From: Flavobacteriaceae bacterium
Lineage (GTDB): Bacteria > Bacteroidota > Bacteroidia > Flavobacteriales > Flavobacteriaceae
Length of the DNA: 61,805 nt
Assembly (NCBI GenBank): GCA_030148025.1
Contig: JASBUG010000024.1
Coordinates: forward strand, 1 to 61,805
Direction: 5' to 3'
Position 1 is the first letter of the stretch. Each line of letters begins with the position of its first letter. The position numbers and the translations under genes are program-made. The notes beneath the pieces are model-generated. The model was given only the letters and a program-made list of their open reading frames with translations. It was not told the origin of the DNA and made no database searches. Shown here piece after piece: positions 17,181 through 25,132 of the stretch.

Positions 17181-17348
17181 ATGAAGAAGATCGTCCCAAT
17201 TGAAGACGGAGATTACTATTTAACTCCCGAAGGCTACCGTTGTTTTACTGAGCAATATCACCTAAAAAGAGGCTATTGTTGCGAGAGTGGATGCAGACAT
17301 TGCCCTTATGGTTTTGACAGGAATACTAATACAACTAAAAAACAATAA
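17181..17348 (+). CDS. Small Cys-rich DUF5522-type protein
   Basis: A 55-codon gene running ATG (17181) to TAA (17346-17348). The protein begins MKKIVPIEDGDYY and contains the characteristic RGYCCESGCRHCPYGF segment, with four cysteines in CC-x3-C-x2-C spacing and one further Cys at 21. This matches the DUF5522 family, found as a short stand-alone protein in many bacteria. A bound metal is suggested by the cysteine cluster but not proven. It is divergent from the leftward operon. Confidence 0.82.
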   Translation: MKKIVPIEDGDYYLTPEGYRCFTEQYHLKRGYCCESGCRHCPYGFDRNTNTTKKQ

Positions 17349-17480
17349 GTTGGACGGTTTTTTTATGACATATAGAGTTAAGGTTGCTAATACACATCAT
17401 CGTGTTGACATACGTTATCCATAGTGTTTATAATCTATTCAGACTTAGAATATTTTATTAATACTATATAACAAAACACA

Positions 17481-19466
17481 ATGACTTTTCACGAACAAAT
17501 ATTAGAAGGAATACCAGAAGTATTACCACAAGTAAAACCATACGACAATTCAATAAATCACGCTCCTAAGCGAAAAGACATCCTTTCTCCAGAGGAGAAA
17601 AAGCTAGCCATTAAAAATGCTTTAAGGTATTTTGACAAAAAACATCATGCCGAATTAATCCCGGAATTTAAAAATGAGTTAGACACTTACGGACGAATAT
17701 ATATGTATCGTTTACGTCCTGATTATAAAATGTATGCACGCCCTATAGACGAATATCCTGCAAAATCTAAGCAAGCAGCTGCTATTATGTTGATGATACA
17801 GAATAATTTAGATTATGCTGTAGCACAACATCCTCATGAACTTATTACATATGGTGGAAACGGAGCTGTATTTTCCAATTGGGCACAGTACAGATTGACC
17901 ATGAAGTATCTGGCAGAGATGAACGATGAACAAACTTTAGTCATGTATTCTGGTCATCCACTAGGGCTATTCCCATCTCATAAAGACGCGCCAAGAGTAG
18001 TTGTCACTAACGGAATGATGATTCCTAATTACTCCAAACAAGATGATTGGGAAAAATTCAATGCTTTAGGTGTTACTCAATATGGCCAAATGACTGCTGG
18101 AAGTTATATGTACATTGGTCCTCAAGGTATTGTTCATGGAACTACTATTACCGTTTTAAACGGATTTAGAAAAATAAAGAAATCTCCTCAAGGTAATTTA
18201 TTTGTTACTTCAGGTTTAGGAGGAATGAGTGGTGCTCAGCCTAAAGCGGGAAACATAGCTGGCTGTGTAACCGTTTGTGCCGAAGTAAATAAAAAAGCAG
18301 TTCATACACGCCATTCTCAAGGTTGGGTAGATGTGGTTATTTCTGATTTGGATGAACTTGTAACTCGGGTTAAAGCTGCTCAAGTTGCTAAAGAAACTGT
18401 TTCTATAGCGTATCATGGAAATGTGGTAGACGTCTGGGAGAAATTTGATGAAGCTAATATTTATATTGATCTTGGTAGTGACCAAACCTCGTTACATAAC
18501 CCTTGGGCAGGAGGTTATTATCCTGTTGGTCTATCGCTGGAAGAGTCTAATGATATGATGGCTAATAAGCCTGAATTGTTTAAAGACAAAGTACAAGAAT
18601 CATTACGTCGTCATGCGGCTGCTGTAAATAAACATACAGCTCGTGGTACGTATTTCTTTGATTATGGAAATGCCTTTTTATTAGAGGCTTCAAGAGCTGG
18701 TGCCGATATTATGGCTGATAATGGTATTGATTTTAAATATCCAAGCTATGTGCAAGATATTATGGGACCAATGTGTTTTGATTATGGTTTTGGACCCTTC
18801 CGTTGGGTATGTACTTCTGGAAAATCAGAAGACCTACAAAAAACAGATGATATTGCCTGTGAAATTTTAGAAGAGATCAAGCAAAACTCTCCTGAAGAGA
18901 TTCAGCAACAAATGGCCGATAACATTCAATGGATAAAAGGCGCTCAAGAAAATAAACTAGTGGTAGGTTCTCAAGCTAGAATACTGTATGCAGATGCCGA
19001 AGGACGTATGAAAATTGCCAATGCTTTTAATAATGCTATTGCCAAGGGAGAGATTGGTTATGTTGTTTTAGGTCGTGATCATCATGATGTCTCTGGAACA
19101 GATTCACCATATCGTGAAACTTCAAATATTTATGACGGTTCGCAGTTTACTGCAGATATGGCTATTCACAACGTGATTGGAGACAGTTTTAGAGGTGCTA
19201 CCTGGGTAAGTATACATAATGGTGGTGGCGTTGGCTGGGGCGAAGTTATAAATGGTGGTTTTGGTATGGTTCTTGATGGTACTAAAGATGCTGAAAGGCG
19301 CTTAAAATCAATGTTATTCTGGGACGTTAACAATGGAATTGCCAGACGTAATTGGGCAAGAAATGATGAGGCCGTATTTGCAATAAAACGTGCTATGGAA
19401 GTAGAACCAAATTTAAAAGTGACGCTACCGAATATTGTTGATGACGAGTTATTAAATACATTTTAA
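17481..19466 (+). CDS. hutU: Urocanate hydratase
   Basis: A 661-residue protein, the longer form of urocanase found in Bacteroidota (the classical enzyme is about 555 residues). It converts urocanate to 4-imidazolone-5-propionate, the second step of histidine degradation, using NAD+ as an electrophile. Characteristic segments include ITYGGNGAVFSNWAQYR, MYSGHPLGLFPSH, TSGLGGMSGAQPKAGNIAG, GRDHHDVSGTDSPYRET and NGGGVGWGEVINGGFG. No hutH, hutI or hutG is seen next to it, so the rest of the pathway must lie elsewhere. Confidence 0.97.
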   Translation: MTFHEQILEGIPEVLPQVKPYDNSINHAPKRKDILSPEEKKLAIKNALRYFDKKHHAELIPEFKNELDTYGRIYMYRLRPDYKMYARPIDEYPAKSKQAAAIMLMIQNNLDYAVAQHPHELITYGGNGAVFSNWAQYRLTMKYLAEMNDEQTLVMYSGHPLGLFPSHKDAPRVVVTNGMMIPNYSKQDDWEKFNALGVTQYGQMTAGSYMYIGPQGIVHGTTITVLNGFRKIKKSPQGNLFVTSGLGGMSGAQPKAGNIAGCVTVCAEVNKKAVHTRHSQGWVDVVISDLDELVTRVKAAQVAKETVSIAYHGNVVDVWEKFDEANIYIDLGSDQTSLHNPWAGGYYPVGLSLEESNDMMANKPELFKDKVQESLRRHAAAVNKHTARGTYFFDYGNAFLLEASRAGADIMADNGIDFKYPSYVQDIMGPMCFDYGFGPFRWVCTSGKSEDLQKTDDIACEILEEIKQNSPEEIQQQMADNIQWIKGAQENKLVVGSQARILYADAEGRMKIANAFNNAIAKGEIGYVVLGRDHHDVSGTDSPYRETSNIYDGSQFTADMAIHNVIGDSFRGATWVSIHNGGGVGWGEVINGGFGMVLDGTKDAERRLKSMLFWDVNNGIARRNWARNDEAVFAIKRAMEVEPNLKVTLPNIVDDELLNTF

Positions 19467-19483
19467 CCATTAATAAATTTGCT

Positions 19484-20032
19484 ATGAAAAAGTTATTGAA
19501 ATTTGTTCCTATAGCACTAATCATGCTATTTATGACATCTTGCGTTTCGGTGCGTGTGGCGTCAGATTATGATAAAGAAGTTAATTTTAATGAATACAAA
19601 ACATTTGCATTCTTTAAAACTGGTATTGATAAGGCCGAAATTAGTGATCTGGACAAACGCAGAATATTAAGAGCTATTGAAGCTGAATTATTAGCCAAAG
19701 GATTTACTAAGTCTGAGAACCCAGATCTTTTGGTAAGTATTTTTACCAAGTCTAGAGAAAAAATCAATGTTTATAACAATAATGGTTTTGGACCATATGG
19801 TTATGGTTGGGGATGGAGCCCTTGGTATTGGAATAATTTCAATAACACAACTGTAACACGCTCAACTGAGGGAACTCTTTTTGTTGACCTTATAGATGCC
19901 AATAAAAAAGAACTGGTTTGGCAAGGTATGGGCAGTGGTTATATTGCTAAAAGTATGGAAAAGAAAGAAGCACGAATTAAAGAATTTGTTGCAGAGATCA
20001 TGAAAAAATATCCTCCAGGAGCAGGGAAATAA
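19484..20032 (+). CDS. DUF4136-type lipoprotein
   Basis: A 182-residue protein with a lipobox at MTSC (Cys20). It then shows the DUF4136 pattern SDYDKEVNFNEYKTFAFF, KRRILRAIEAELLAKGF, a Gly/Tyr/Trp-rich stretch (GYGWGWSPWYW), GTLFVDLIDANKKELVWQG and a C-terminal helix ending KYPP. Function unknown; the family is periplasmic and widespread in Bacteroidota. It sits 17 bases after hutU and may be co-transcribed. A terminator follows. Confidence 0.88.
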   Translation: MKKLLKFVPIALIMLFMTSCVSVRVASDYDKEVNFNEYKTFAFFKTGIDKAEISDLDKRRILRAIEAELLAKGFTKSENPDLLVSIFTKSREKINVYNNNGFGPYGYGWGWSPWYWNNFNNTTVTRSTEGTLFVDLIDANKKELVWQGMGSGYIAKSMEKKEARIKEFVAEIMKKYPPGAGK

Positions 20033-20038
20033 AATAGA

Positions 20039-20064
20039 AAAGCGTTTCAATAGAAACGCTTTTT
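20039..20064 (+). terminator. Rho-independent terminator
   Basis: AAGCGTTTC, loop AATA, GAAACGCTT, followed by a run of eight Ts. It closes the hutU/DUF4136 unit. Confidence 0.88.
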
Positions 20065-20448
20065 TTTATTTAGAAACTCTAACTTTTACGACTAGAGGAT
20101 GCCGCTAATGTATTTTTAATAGTATTATTAAGCCCTGCCTTATCCAAATAAACTACATAAGCAAAACAACAATCAATACTAACATTACTATTAATGAGTA
20201 TATTGATTTTTTATTCGTATTATAAATTCTTATTAAAATTTGTAGTATTTTTCTTGTATTAATTTATGGTTTTTCCGTAATTAAATATAAATTAATAACT
20301 ATATATTTATAACGATTGTTAATCAAATTTTGAGCAACAATCTTACTCCCTAAAATTGCTAATTATCAATATTAATTGATTTTCAAAAGTTTACGTAAAC
20401 TTTTTGAAAATCTTAGCCATCAATAATATTAATAATTAAAATTCTATT
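20065..20448. other. AT-rich intergenic region upstream of the peptide-secretion locus
   Basis: About 384 bases with no open frame that looks coding. It contains the inverted repeat ATCAAT-ATTA-ATTGAT (20365-20380), which runs into the larger palindrome at 20378-20412. No exact TTG/TAnnTTTG promoter pair was found. The region presumably holds the promoter of the locus. Confidence 0.6.
20378..20412. promoter_or_regulatory. 35-bp near-perfect palindrome before the VKOR gene
   Basis: Left arm GATTTTCAAAAGTTTAC (20378-20394) is followed without a gap by right arm GTAAACTTTTTGAAAATC (20395-20412). They are complementary except for one extra base. The centre is 52 bases before the TTG start at 20449. 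There is no T run after it, so an operator or cruciform is more likely than a terminator. It is unlike the element before the peptide genes. Confidence 0.5.
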
Positions 20449-22062
20449 TTGAAAGACTCGCTATTCTATCTTGTTAGGCAATTGCTTTTGCTAAATGAGA
20501 TTTCAATTGACAAAAAAGAACTCAAATTTCAAATTCAAAGTCATCCTTCCTACCCTAGCTTACATGCAGTAACAGGTGTTTTAGATCATTTTTATGTAGA
20601 TAATCTAGCTCTTAACGTTCCAAAGAACCTAGAAACACTAATTCAACTACCAAGAGTATTTCTTGCTCAAATAGTTTATGAACAAAAAGAGGTCTTTGTT
20701 GTTATTATAAATAAGGACAAATATTATGAAGCTATTGTTTCAAACAATAAAAAGCTACGTCTTACTACAAAGGAGTTTCTAGACATTTTCACTGGAGTAA
20801 TTGTAGCTGTAGAGAGGACCAACTTAATTGATGAAACTAAGCCTAGCCTTTCAATATTTAACAACCTAATTGCTATTACTTTTATAGCACTTTTAAGTTA
20901 TTTATTAGTTAATTCTGGCTTAAGTATTATTAATGGTTTATTTTCTATAGCAGCTTTATTAGGTTTGTTTATCAGTATCGCAATAAAGAAACAAGAGCTT
21001 GGTTTACAAACTGTTTTAGGTAACACATTTTGTTCTGGTGAATCAAAAACAAAAGATTGTGATGCTGTTTTATCATCAAAAGGAGCCAATATATTAGGGC
21101 AATATAAACTAAGCGATATAAGCATCATCTACTTTGCAGCCCTTTCATTAAGTGTTCTGTCTTTTACATTATTAAGAATAGATACTACTATACTTTTTAC
21201 TATAAGTATAATAAGTGCTTCTATTACATTATTCTCTATTTATTATCAAGCCATAATAGTAAAAAAATGGTGTTTATTGTGTTTATGCATTGTTGCTGTT
21301 CTTTGGTTTCAAACAGGCATCTCTATATTCTCACTAAACAATTTAACCACCTTTAACGTTTCTAGCATTTCGATTTTATATACTGCTCTCAATTTCACTT
21401 TAGCCTTAGTAATTTGGAACATAATATCTCCACAACACAATTTATTTAATGAACTAAAGCAAATTAAGGTCGATCATTTTAGGTTTAAACGCAACTTTAA
21501 TTTATTCAACACCTTATTAAAGAGCTCTAAAAAAGTTGACACCTCTATAGACGACTCTTTAGAAATAACCTTTGGCAACCCAAATGCCAATCTAGAGATA
21601 ACTGTAGTAACAAGTCCCTTTTGCGGTCATTGCAAACCAGTACATGATACTCTAGAAAAAATATTGGAAAAGTATAGCAATCTTGTAAAAATAAACATAA
21701 GGTTCAATACCAACACCGAAGCTCCTGAAAATGCTTTAACAAAAATAGCCAGCAAGCTTATAGACATTTATCAAGCTACAGGTGAAAAAGATTGCTTAAC
21801 AGCAATGCATGACATATATAACAATAACAACTTAGAAACTTGGCTTAAAACTTATAGCGCAACAAGAAACACAATAACATTTAAAACACTTAAAAAACAA
21901 CATACCTGGTGTAAAACCAATGGTTACAATTTTACTCCAGTAGTACTTATTAATGGTAATATTTACCCAAAAGAGTATGATAGAACCGACCTTATATATT
22001 TTATTGAAGATCTACAGGAACATTATCAAAAGCCTGATTATAATGTACCAATTACAACATAA
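20449..22062 (+). CDS. Membrane disulfide-forming protein: degenerate C39-like domain + VKOR + thioredoxin domain
   Basis: A 537-residue protein with a TTG start. Residues ~1-125 resemble a C39 peptidase-like domain (SHPSYPSLHAVTGVLDHFYV) but have no cysteine at all, so it cannot be a protease; it may bind leaders. Residues ~140-330 are a multi-helix VKOR domain, with C195 and C204 (FCSGESKTKDC) as the loop pair and WCLLC (C275, C278) as the quinone-side redox pair. Residues ~365-525 are a periplasmic thioredoxin-fold domain with CGHC (392-395) and a cis-Pro segment FTPVVLING. Together these would oxidise thiols and pass electrons to quinone. The neighbouring peptides, all Cys-rich, are the obvious substrates. 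Substrate identity is inference. Confidence 0.9.
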   Translation: MKDSLFYLVRQLLLLNEISIDKKELKFQIQSHPSYPSLHAVTGVLDHFYVDNLALNVPKNLETLIQLPRVFLAQIVYEQKEVFVVIINKDKYYEAIVSNNKKLRLTTKEFLDIFTGVIVAVERTNLIDETKPSLSIFNNLIAITFIALLSYLLVNSGLSIINGLFSIAALLGLFISIAIKKQELGLQTVLGNTFCSGESKTKDCDAVLSSKGANILGQYKLSDISIIYFAALSLSVLSFTLLRIDTTILFTISIISASITLFSIYYQAIIVKKWCLLCLCIVAVLWFQTGISIFSLNNLTTFNVSSISILYTALNFTLALVIWNIISPQHNLFNELKQIKVDHFRFKRNFNLFNTLLKSSKKVDTSIDDSLEITFGNPNANLEITVVTSPFCGHCKPVHDTLEKILEKYSNLVKINIRFNTNTEAPENALTKIASKLIDIYQATGEKDCLTAMHDIYNNNNLETWLKTYSATRNTITFKTLKKQHTWCKTNGYNFTPVVLINGNIYPKEYDRTDLIYFIEDLQEHYQKPDYNVPITT

Positions 22063-22065
22063 AAA

Positions 22066-22088
22066 AGAGCCTAGAAAATCTAGGCTCT
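22066..22088 (+). terminator. Hairpin after the VKOR gene
   Basis: AGAGCCTAGA, loop AAA, TCTAGGCTCT, directly after the VKOR stop codon. It is preceded by an A run but lacks a clear T run downstream. The identical hairpin occurs at 24457-24479. Confidence 0.65.
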
Positions 22089-22102
22089 AGAACAATATCC
22101 TC

Positions 22103-22148
22103 TCGCGAAGGACAGACACAAACTGTGAGTGTCTTTAAATGTTCACAG
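22103..22148 (+). promoter_or_regulatory. Conserved 5' element A (candidate H-type pseudoknot)
   Basis: TCGCGA box (22103-22108), then stem AGACAC (22114-22119)/GTGTCT (22129-22134). The stem's loop contains CTGTGA (22123-22128), complementary to TCACAG (22143-22148). Geometry would be two 6-bp stems, a 3-base loop AAA, no base between stems and an 8-base loop. The ATG of the peptide gene lies 29 bases after it. One of five copies. A DNA operator or promoter is the main alternative. Confidence 0.65.
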
Positions 22149-22177
22149 CAAATATAATTTTATTACATATTTTAATT

Positions 22178-22384
22178 ATGAAAAATTTGCAAAACTTAAA
22201 AGGTTCTAAAGCACTTAACAAACAAGAGCAACAAAGTATTAATGGCGGAGGAGGTTATTGTATAAATGAATGTGCAGCCAATGTGCCTTGTCCAGAAGGT
22301 TCTTCTTGTGTTACCTTCTTTTGTGGTGCATTAGCTACAATTGATTATTACTCTGTATGTGTAGGTGACGGAGCAAATCAATAA
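22178..22384 (+). CDS. Double-glycine precursor peptide 1 (6 Cys in core)
   Basis: A 68-residue precursor. Start ATG at 22178 was chosen because the peptide family shares MKNLQNLKG exactly here; the in-frame ATG at 22139 lies inside the 5' element. The leader (1-24) ends INGG, the cleavage site for C39 peptidases. The core is 44 residues starting GGYCINECAANVPC, with six cysteines and a hydrophobic middle. No known bacteriocin motif is recognised. A hairpin follows. Probably exported by the transporter at 25756 and oxidised by the VKOR protein. Confidence 0.85.
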   Translation: MKNLQNLKGSKALNKQEQQSINGGGGYCINECAANVPCPEGSSCVTFFCGALATIDYYSVCVGDGANQ

Positions 22385-22393
22385 ATTTATCTT

Positions 22394-22436
22394 AGAGACT
22401 CAATCCATATTTAACACTATTTCAGATTGAGTCTCT
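22394..22436 (+). terminator. Hairpin after peptide 1
   Basis: AGAGACTCAATC (22394-22405) and GATTGAGTCTCT (22425-22436) are exactly complementary with a 19-base loop. The T run is weak, so it may be a processing or stability hairpin. Confidence 0.6.
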
Positions 22437-22459
22437 TAACTTAATCTAATAATTATTAA

Positions 22460-24451
22460 ATGAGAAAAATATTCTTTGTATTTCTTGCTTTAACGACAAC
22501 CGCTACAAATGCGCAACACCAAATAGTTATAGATGCTGTAGTGTTAAATGAAGAAACTGGTGAACACCTACAGTTCGTTAACATTAACATTCTTAATAAA
22601 GAGGTAAAAACCATCTCAAATATTAATGGAAAGATCAGTTTAACATACGACGAAAACTTAGTATCTAAAAAAGATAGTATAGAATTTACAAAAGTAAATT
22701 ATACGCCTATAAAAGTTGAAATCTCACAGTTATATAAACTCCTAAAGAACACGAATAAAATTTATCTAAAGCCAAAAAAAAGAGTAAGTAAAAAAGTTAT
22801 AGATAACAAAGAAAACAACCTTGGTAATATTTATGGTCAAGTTACAGACATAAATAATGTACCGCTTCAGAATGTTGTAATTAAGATTAAGAATAGCCTT
22901 AATGAAACCAAAACAGATGTTAATGGTAATTTTAGAATTGATGCAGATATTGAGGACATTCTTGTTTTCGATTATTTAGGTATGGAGACAAAAGAGATTC
23001 AAATAGCAGATACTTCGAAAATAAATATTTCATTAAAATCTGATGGAGAAATACTAGAGGAAATATACCTAGAAGGAGAAGGTAAAAAAGAAGAGAAAAT
23101 AGATTTAGGCTTCGGACAAAAGAAAAATTTTGATGCAATTGGCACTTCTATAAGCATTATGACAGAAAAAGATATTGGTTCTCAACATTATAAATTAAAA
23201 GAGGTGCTTACTGGGAAATTTGCTGGAGTTAATGTAGGAGATGGAGATCCTCCTGCGGTAATGCTTCGAGGAAGTGGTTCTTTAAGCAATAAAGCATATG
23301 CAGCTTATGATATTGATGGAGTTGTTTATGGATTCGATGATATTGGAGCTGGACCACCTTATGTTGATCCACAAAACATTAAGAGTATTATGATTTTAAA
23401 ATCTTTAGCTGCTACAAATAAATATGGCTCTAGAGGTCGTGGTGGCGTCATAATTATTAGAACAAAAATGTATGGTTCAGACAACACTAGCTCAACAAAA
23501 AATGAGCCTCCAGCACTACTTCTTGAAGGCAACGAATACCATGAAAACTTAGAGCTTTTAGATACTATTTCTATAAGTCCTTCGTATTTAAATCAATTAA
23601 ATACAGCTTCCTCTTTTAAAAAAGCAAAAAACATATACCTAGCTCAAAGAAACAAATCTCAAATAAGTATCCCTTACTTAATAGATGTTTCTAACTACTT
23701 TTTAAAGTGGGATAAAAAGTATGCTTCTACTATCTTAGAAGATATAAATACACTTGCTTACAATAACCCTAAAGCACTAAAAACATTAGCGTATAGCTTA
23801 GAAGCTTTAGGTGAATTTGAAAAGGCTAAGCTTGTATACCAACGTATTGCTTCCTTACAACCAAAAGAAGCCCAAGTGTATAGAGATCTTGCTTTAATTT
23901 ATACTCAAACCAAAAATTATATCCAAGCCTTAGAACTTTATAGAGACATGCTTAATAATAATATTGATGGTGTAGATTTTTCAGGATTAAATCAAATAAT
24001 AATTAATGAACTAAAACAATTCATAGCTAAAAACAGAGATAAAGTTGATTATTCAAACATACATGCTGATTACCTAGATCCAAAATTTAAATATGATATA
24101 CGTATTGTTATTGACTGGAACGATACAAATACCGAATTTATAATGCAGTTTGTTAACCCACAAAAAAAATTCTTTAACTGGAATCAAACTCTTTTTAAAA
24201 ATAAAGACCGAATGCTTAATGGTATAACAAAAGGATATTACACCGAAGAATTCATTATTGATGACGATGAAGCTGGTGAATGGCTAATAAATATAGAACC
24301 AATAAGCAAGACACCTAAAATTAATCCTACTTATTTAAAATACACAGTTTATAAAAACTATGGTTTAGCTAATGAAACAAAGGAAATTAAGATAATTAAC
24401 TTAAACAATATAGAGTCTAAACTTACTATTGATAAGTTAATAAACAATTAA
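22460..24451 (+). CDS. TonB-receptor plug protein without beta-barrel (CarboxypepD_reg x2, plug, TPR, DUF2135-like)
   Basis: A 663-residue protein with a signal peptide (cleavage near residue 18). Two carboxypeptidase-regulatory-like beta-sandwich regions occur at ~23-90 and ~122-200 (IYGQVTDINNVPLQNVVIKI). A TonB-dependent receptor plug region (~215-345) follows, with LKEVLTGKFAGVNVGDGDPP, VMLRGSGSL, YDIDGVVYG, and SIMILKSLAATNKYGSRGRGGVIIIRTK. No beta-barrel comes after it. Instead there is a TPR-like stretch (~400-520) and a C-terminal domain resembling DUF2135 (IRIVIDWNDTNTEF ... KGYYTEEFIIDDDEAGEW). It lies within the peptide cluster, so a role in outer-membrane passage or docking of the peptides is plausible but inferred. 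Confidence 0.85.
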   Translation: MRKIFFVFLALTTTATNAQHQIVIDAVVLNEETGEHLQFVNINILNKEVKTISNINGKISLTYDENLVSKKDSIEFTKVNYTPIKVEISQLYKLLKNTNKIYLKPKKRVSKKVIDNKENNLGNIYGQVTDINNVPLQNVVIKIKNSLNETKTDVNGNFRIDADIEDILVFDYLGMETKEIQIADTSKINISLKSDGEILEEIYLEGEGKKEEKIDLGFGQKKNFDAIGTSISIMTEKDIGSQHYKLKEVLTGKFAGVNVGDGDPPAVMLRGSGSLSNKAYAAYDIDGVVYGFDDIGAGPPYVDPQNIKSIMILKSLAATNKYGSRGRGGVIIIRTKMYGSDNTSSTKNEPPALLLEGNEYHENLELLDTISISPSYLNQLNTASSFKKAKNIYLAQRNKSQISIPYLIDVSNYFLKWDKKYASTILEDINTLAYNNPKALKTLAYSLEALGEFEKAKLVYQRIASLQPKEAQVYRDLALIYTQTKNYIQALELYRDMLNNNIDGVDFSGLNQIIINELKQFIAKNRDKVDYSNIHADYLDPKFKYDIRIVIDWNDTNTEFIMQFVNPQKKFFNWNQTLFKNKDRMLNGITKGYYTEEFIIDDDEAGEWLINIEPISKTPKINPTYLKYTVYKNYGLANETKEIKIINLNNIESKLTIDKLINN

Positions 24452-24456
24452 AAAAA

Positions 24457-24479
24457 AGAGCCTAGAAAATCTAGGCTCT
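24457..24479 (+). terminator. Hairpin after the plug-protein gene
   Basis: AGAGCCTAGA, loop AAA, TCTAGGCTCT, identical to the hairpin at 22066-22088. Confidence 0.65.
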
Positions 24480-24493
24480 AGAACAATATCCTC

Positions 24494-24539
24494 TCGCGAA
24501 GGACAGACACAAACTGTGAGTGTCTTTAAATGTTCACAG
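24494..24539 (+). promoter_or_regulatory. Conserved 5' element B (candidate pseudoknot)
   Basis: Identical to element A over its whole length: stem AGACAC (24505-24510)/GTGTCT (24520-24525), loop CTGTGA, partner TCACAG (24534-24539). It precedes peptide 2 by 29 bases. Confidence 0.65.
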
Positions 24540-24568
24540 CAAATATAATTTTATTAAATATTTTAATT

Positions 24569-24805
24569 ATGAAAAATTTGCAAAACTTAAAAGGTGCTAA
24601 AGCACTTAACAAACAAGAGCAGAAAGCAATTAATGGTGGCGGACTAGGTATTCAAGAATGTTGTGATCCAGCAAATGAATGTTGCACTCCTCAACCAGTT
24701 GCTTTTCAACTAATTCAATATGGGTGTGCTTCACCCGAATTTGGATGCCAATTTGCTCATGCAGATCCTAATTGCACCGCTCCAGTTTGGACAGGTTGTA
24801 TATAA
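24569..24805 (+). CDS. Double-glycine precursor peptide 2 (8 Cys in core)
   Basis: A 78-residue precursor. The 24-residue leader MKNLQNLKGAKALNKQEQ... ends AINGG-type at residues 23-24. The 54-residue core has eight cysteines, including two adjacent pairs (QECCDPANECCTPQ), and ends in Cys-Ile. The start was chosen by alignment to its paralogues; an in-frame ATG 39 bases upstream falls in the 5' element. Longest core of the set. The leader is nearly identical at DNA level to that of peptide 1, while the core shares nothing with it. Confidence 0.85.
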   Translation: MKNLQNLKGAKALNKQEQKAINGGGLGIQECCDPANECCTPQPVAFQLIQYGCASPEFGCQFAHADPNCTAPVWTGCI

Positions 24806-24865
24806 ATCAACTTGGAATAAAACCCCTATTATTTCATTAGGATAATTACTCGCAATAAATTCTTA

Positions 24866-24912
24866 TTCGCGAAGGACAGACACAAACTGTGAGTGTCTTT
24901 AAATCTACACAG
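24866..24912 (+). promoter_or_regulatory. Conserved 5' element C (candidate pseudoknot)
   Basis: TTCGCGAA (24866-24873), stem AGACAC (24878-24883)/GTGTCT (24893-24898). Loop CTGTGA pairs with ACACAG (24907-24912), losing one terminal pair compared with the other copies. It precedes peptide 3 by 28 bases. Confidence 0.6.
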
Positions 24913-24940
24913 TTAATATAATTTTATAAACATTTTAATT

Positions 24941-25126
24941 ATGAAAAATTTGCAAAACTTAAAAGGTGCTAAAACACTTAATAAACAGGAACAACAAACC
25001 ATTAATGGTGGTGGACACCCTTGTGGAAAAACAGGAGGAATGGTACTCCCTAATATATTAACATCAACGCATTGCTATGCTATAGGAGCTGTTTGGTATA
25101 ATGGTCAATGTTGGGCTTGTTATTAA
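24941..25126 (+). CDS. Double-glycine precursor peptide 3 (4 Cys in core)
   Basis: A 61-residue precursor with the 24-residue leader ending TINGG-type. The 37-residue core starts GHPCGKTGGMV. It has four cysteines, two of them in a C-terminal CWAC motif, and is Gly/Trp/Tyr-rich. The CxxC near the C-terminus distinguishes it from its siblings. The next small gene (25133) starts 6 bases after its stop, so the two are probably on one transcript. Confidence 0.85.
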   Translation: MKNLQNLKGAKTLNKQEQQTINGGGHPCGKTGGMVLPNILTSTHCYAIGAVWYNGQCWACY

Positions 25127-25132
25127 TTTCGT

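Larger units (their letters stand above)
22061..22249 (+). repeat. Duplicated cassette front, copy A
   Basis: Terminator hairpin, 5' element, AT-rich spacer and leader codons recur almost unchanged at 24452-24640 (offset 2391), with only a handful of substitutions. The similarity stops at the Gly-Gly site, after which the two peptide cores are unrelated. Confidence 0.85.
24452..24640 (+). repeat. Duplicated cassette front, copy B
   Basis: Counterpart of 22061-22249; see copy A. The two copies flank peptide core 1 and the plug gene. Confidence 0.85.

Noticed and set aside
22153..22158. TATAAT, an exact E. coli -10 box, before peptide genes
   Set aside because: Bacteroidota primary sigma uses TAnnTTTG; the spacer is simply AT-rich, copy E lacks it, and no -35 partner is seen.
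22139..22177. Upstream in-frame ATG giving peptide 1 a 13-residue extension (also at 24530, and longer ones at 25438 and 29271)
   Set aside because: The extension lies in the conserved 5' element, differs between copies, and would break the leader family that begins at MKN. Similarity there is at the nucleotide level, not protein level.
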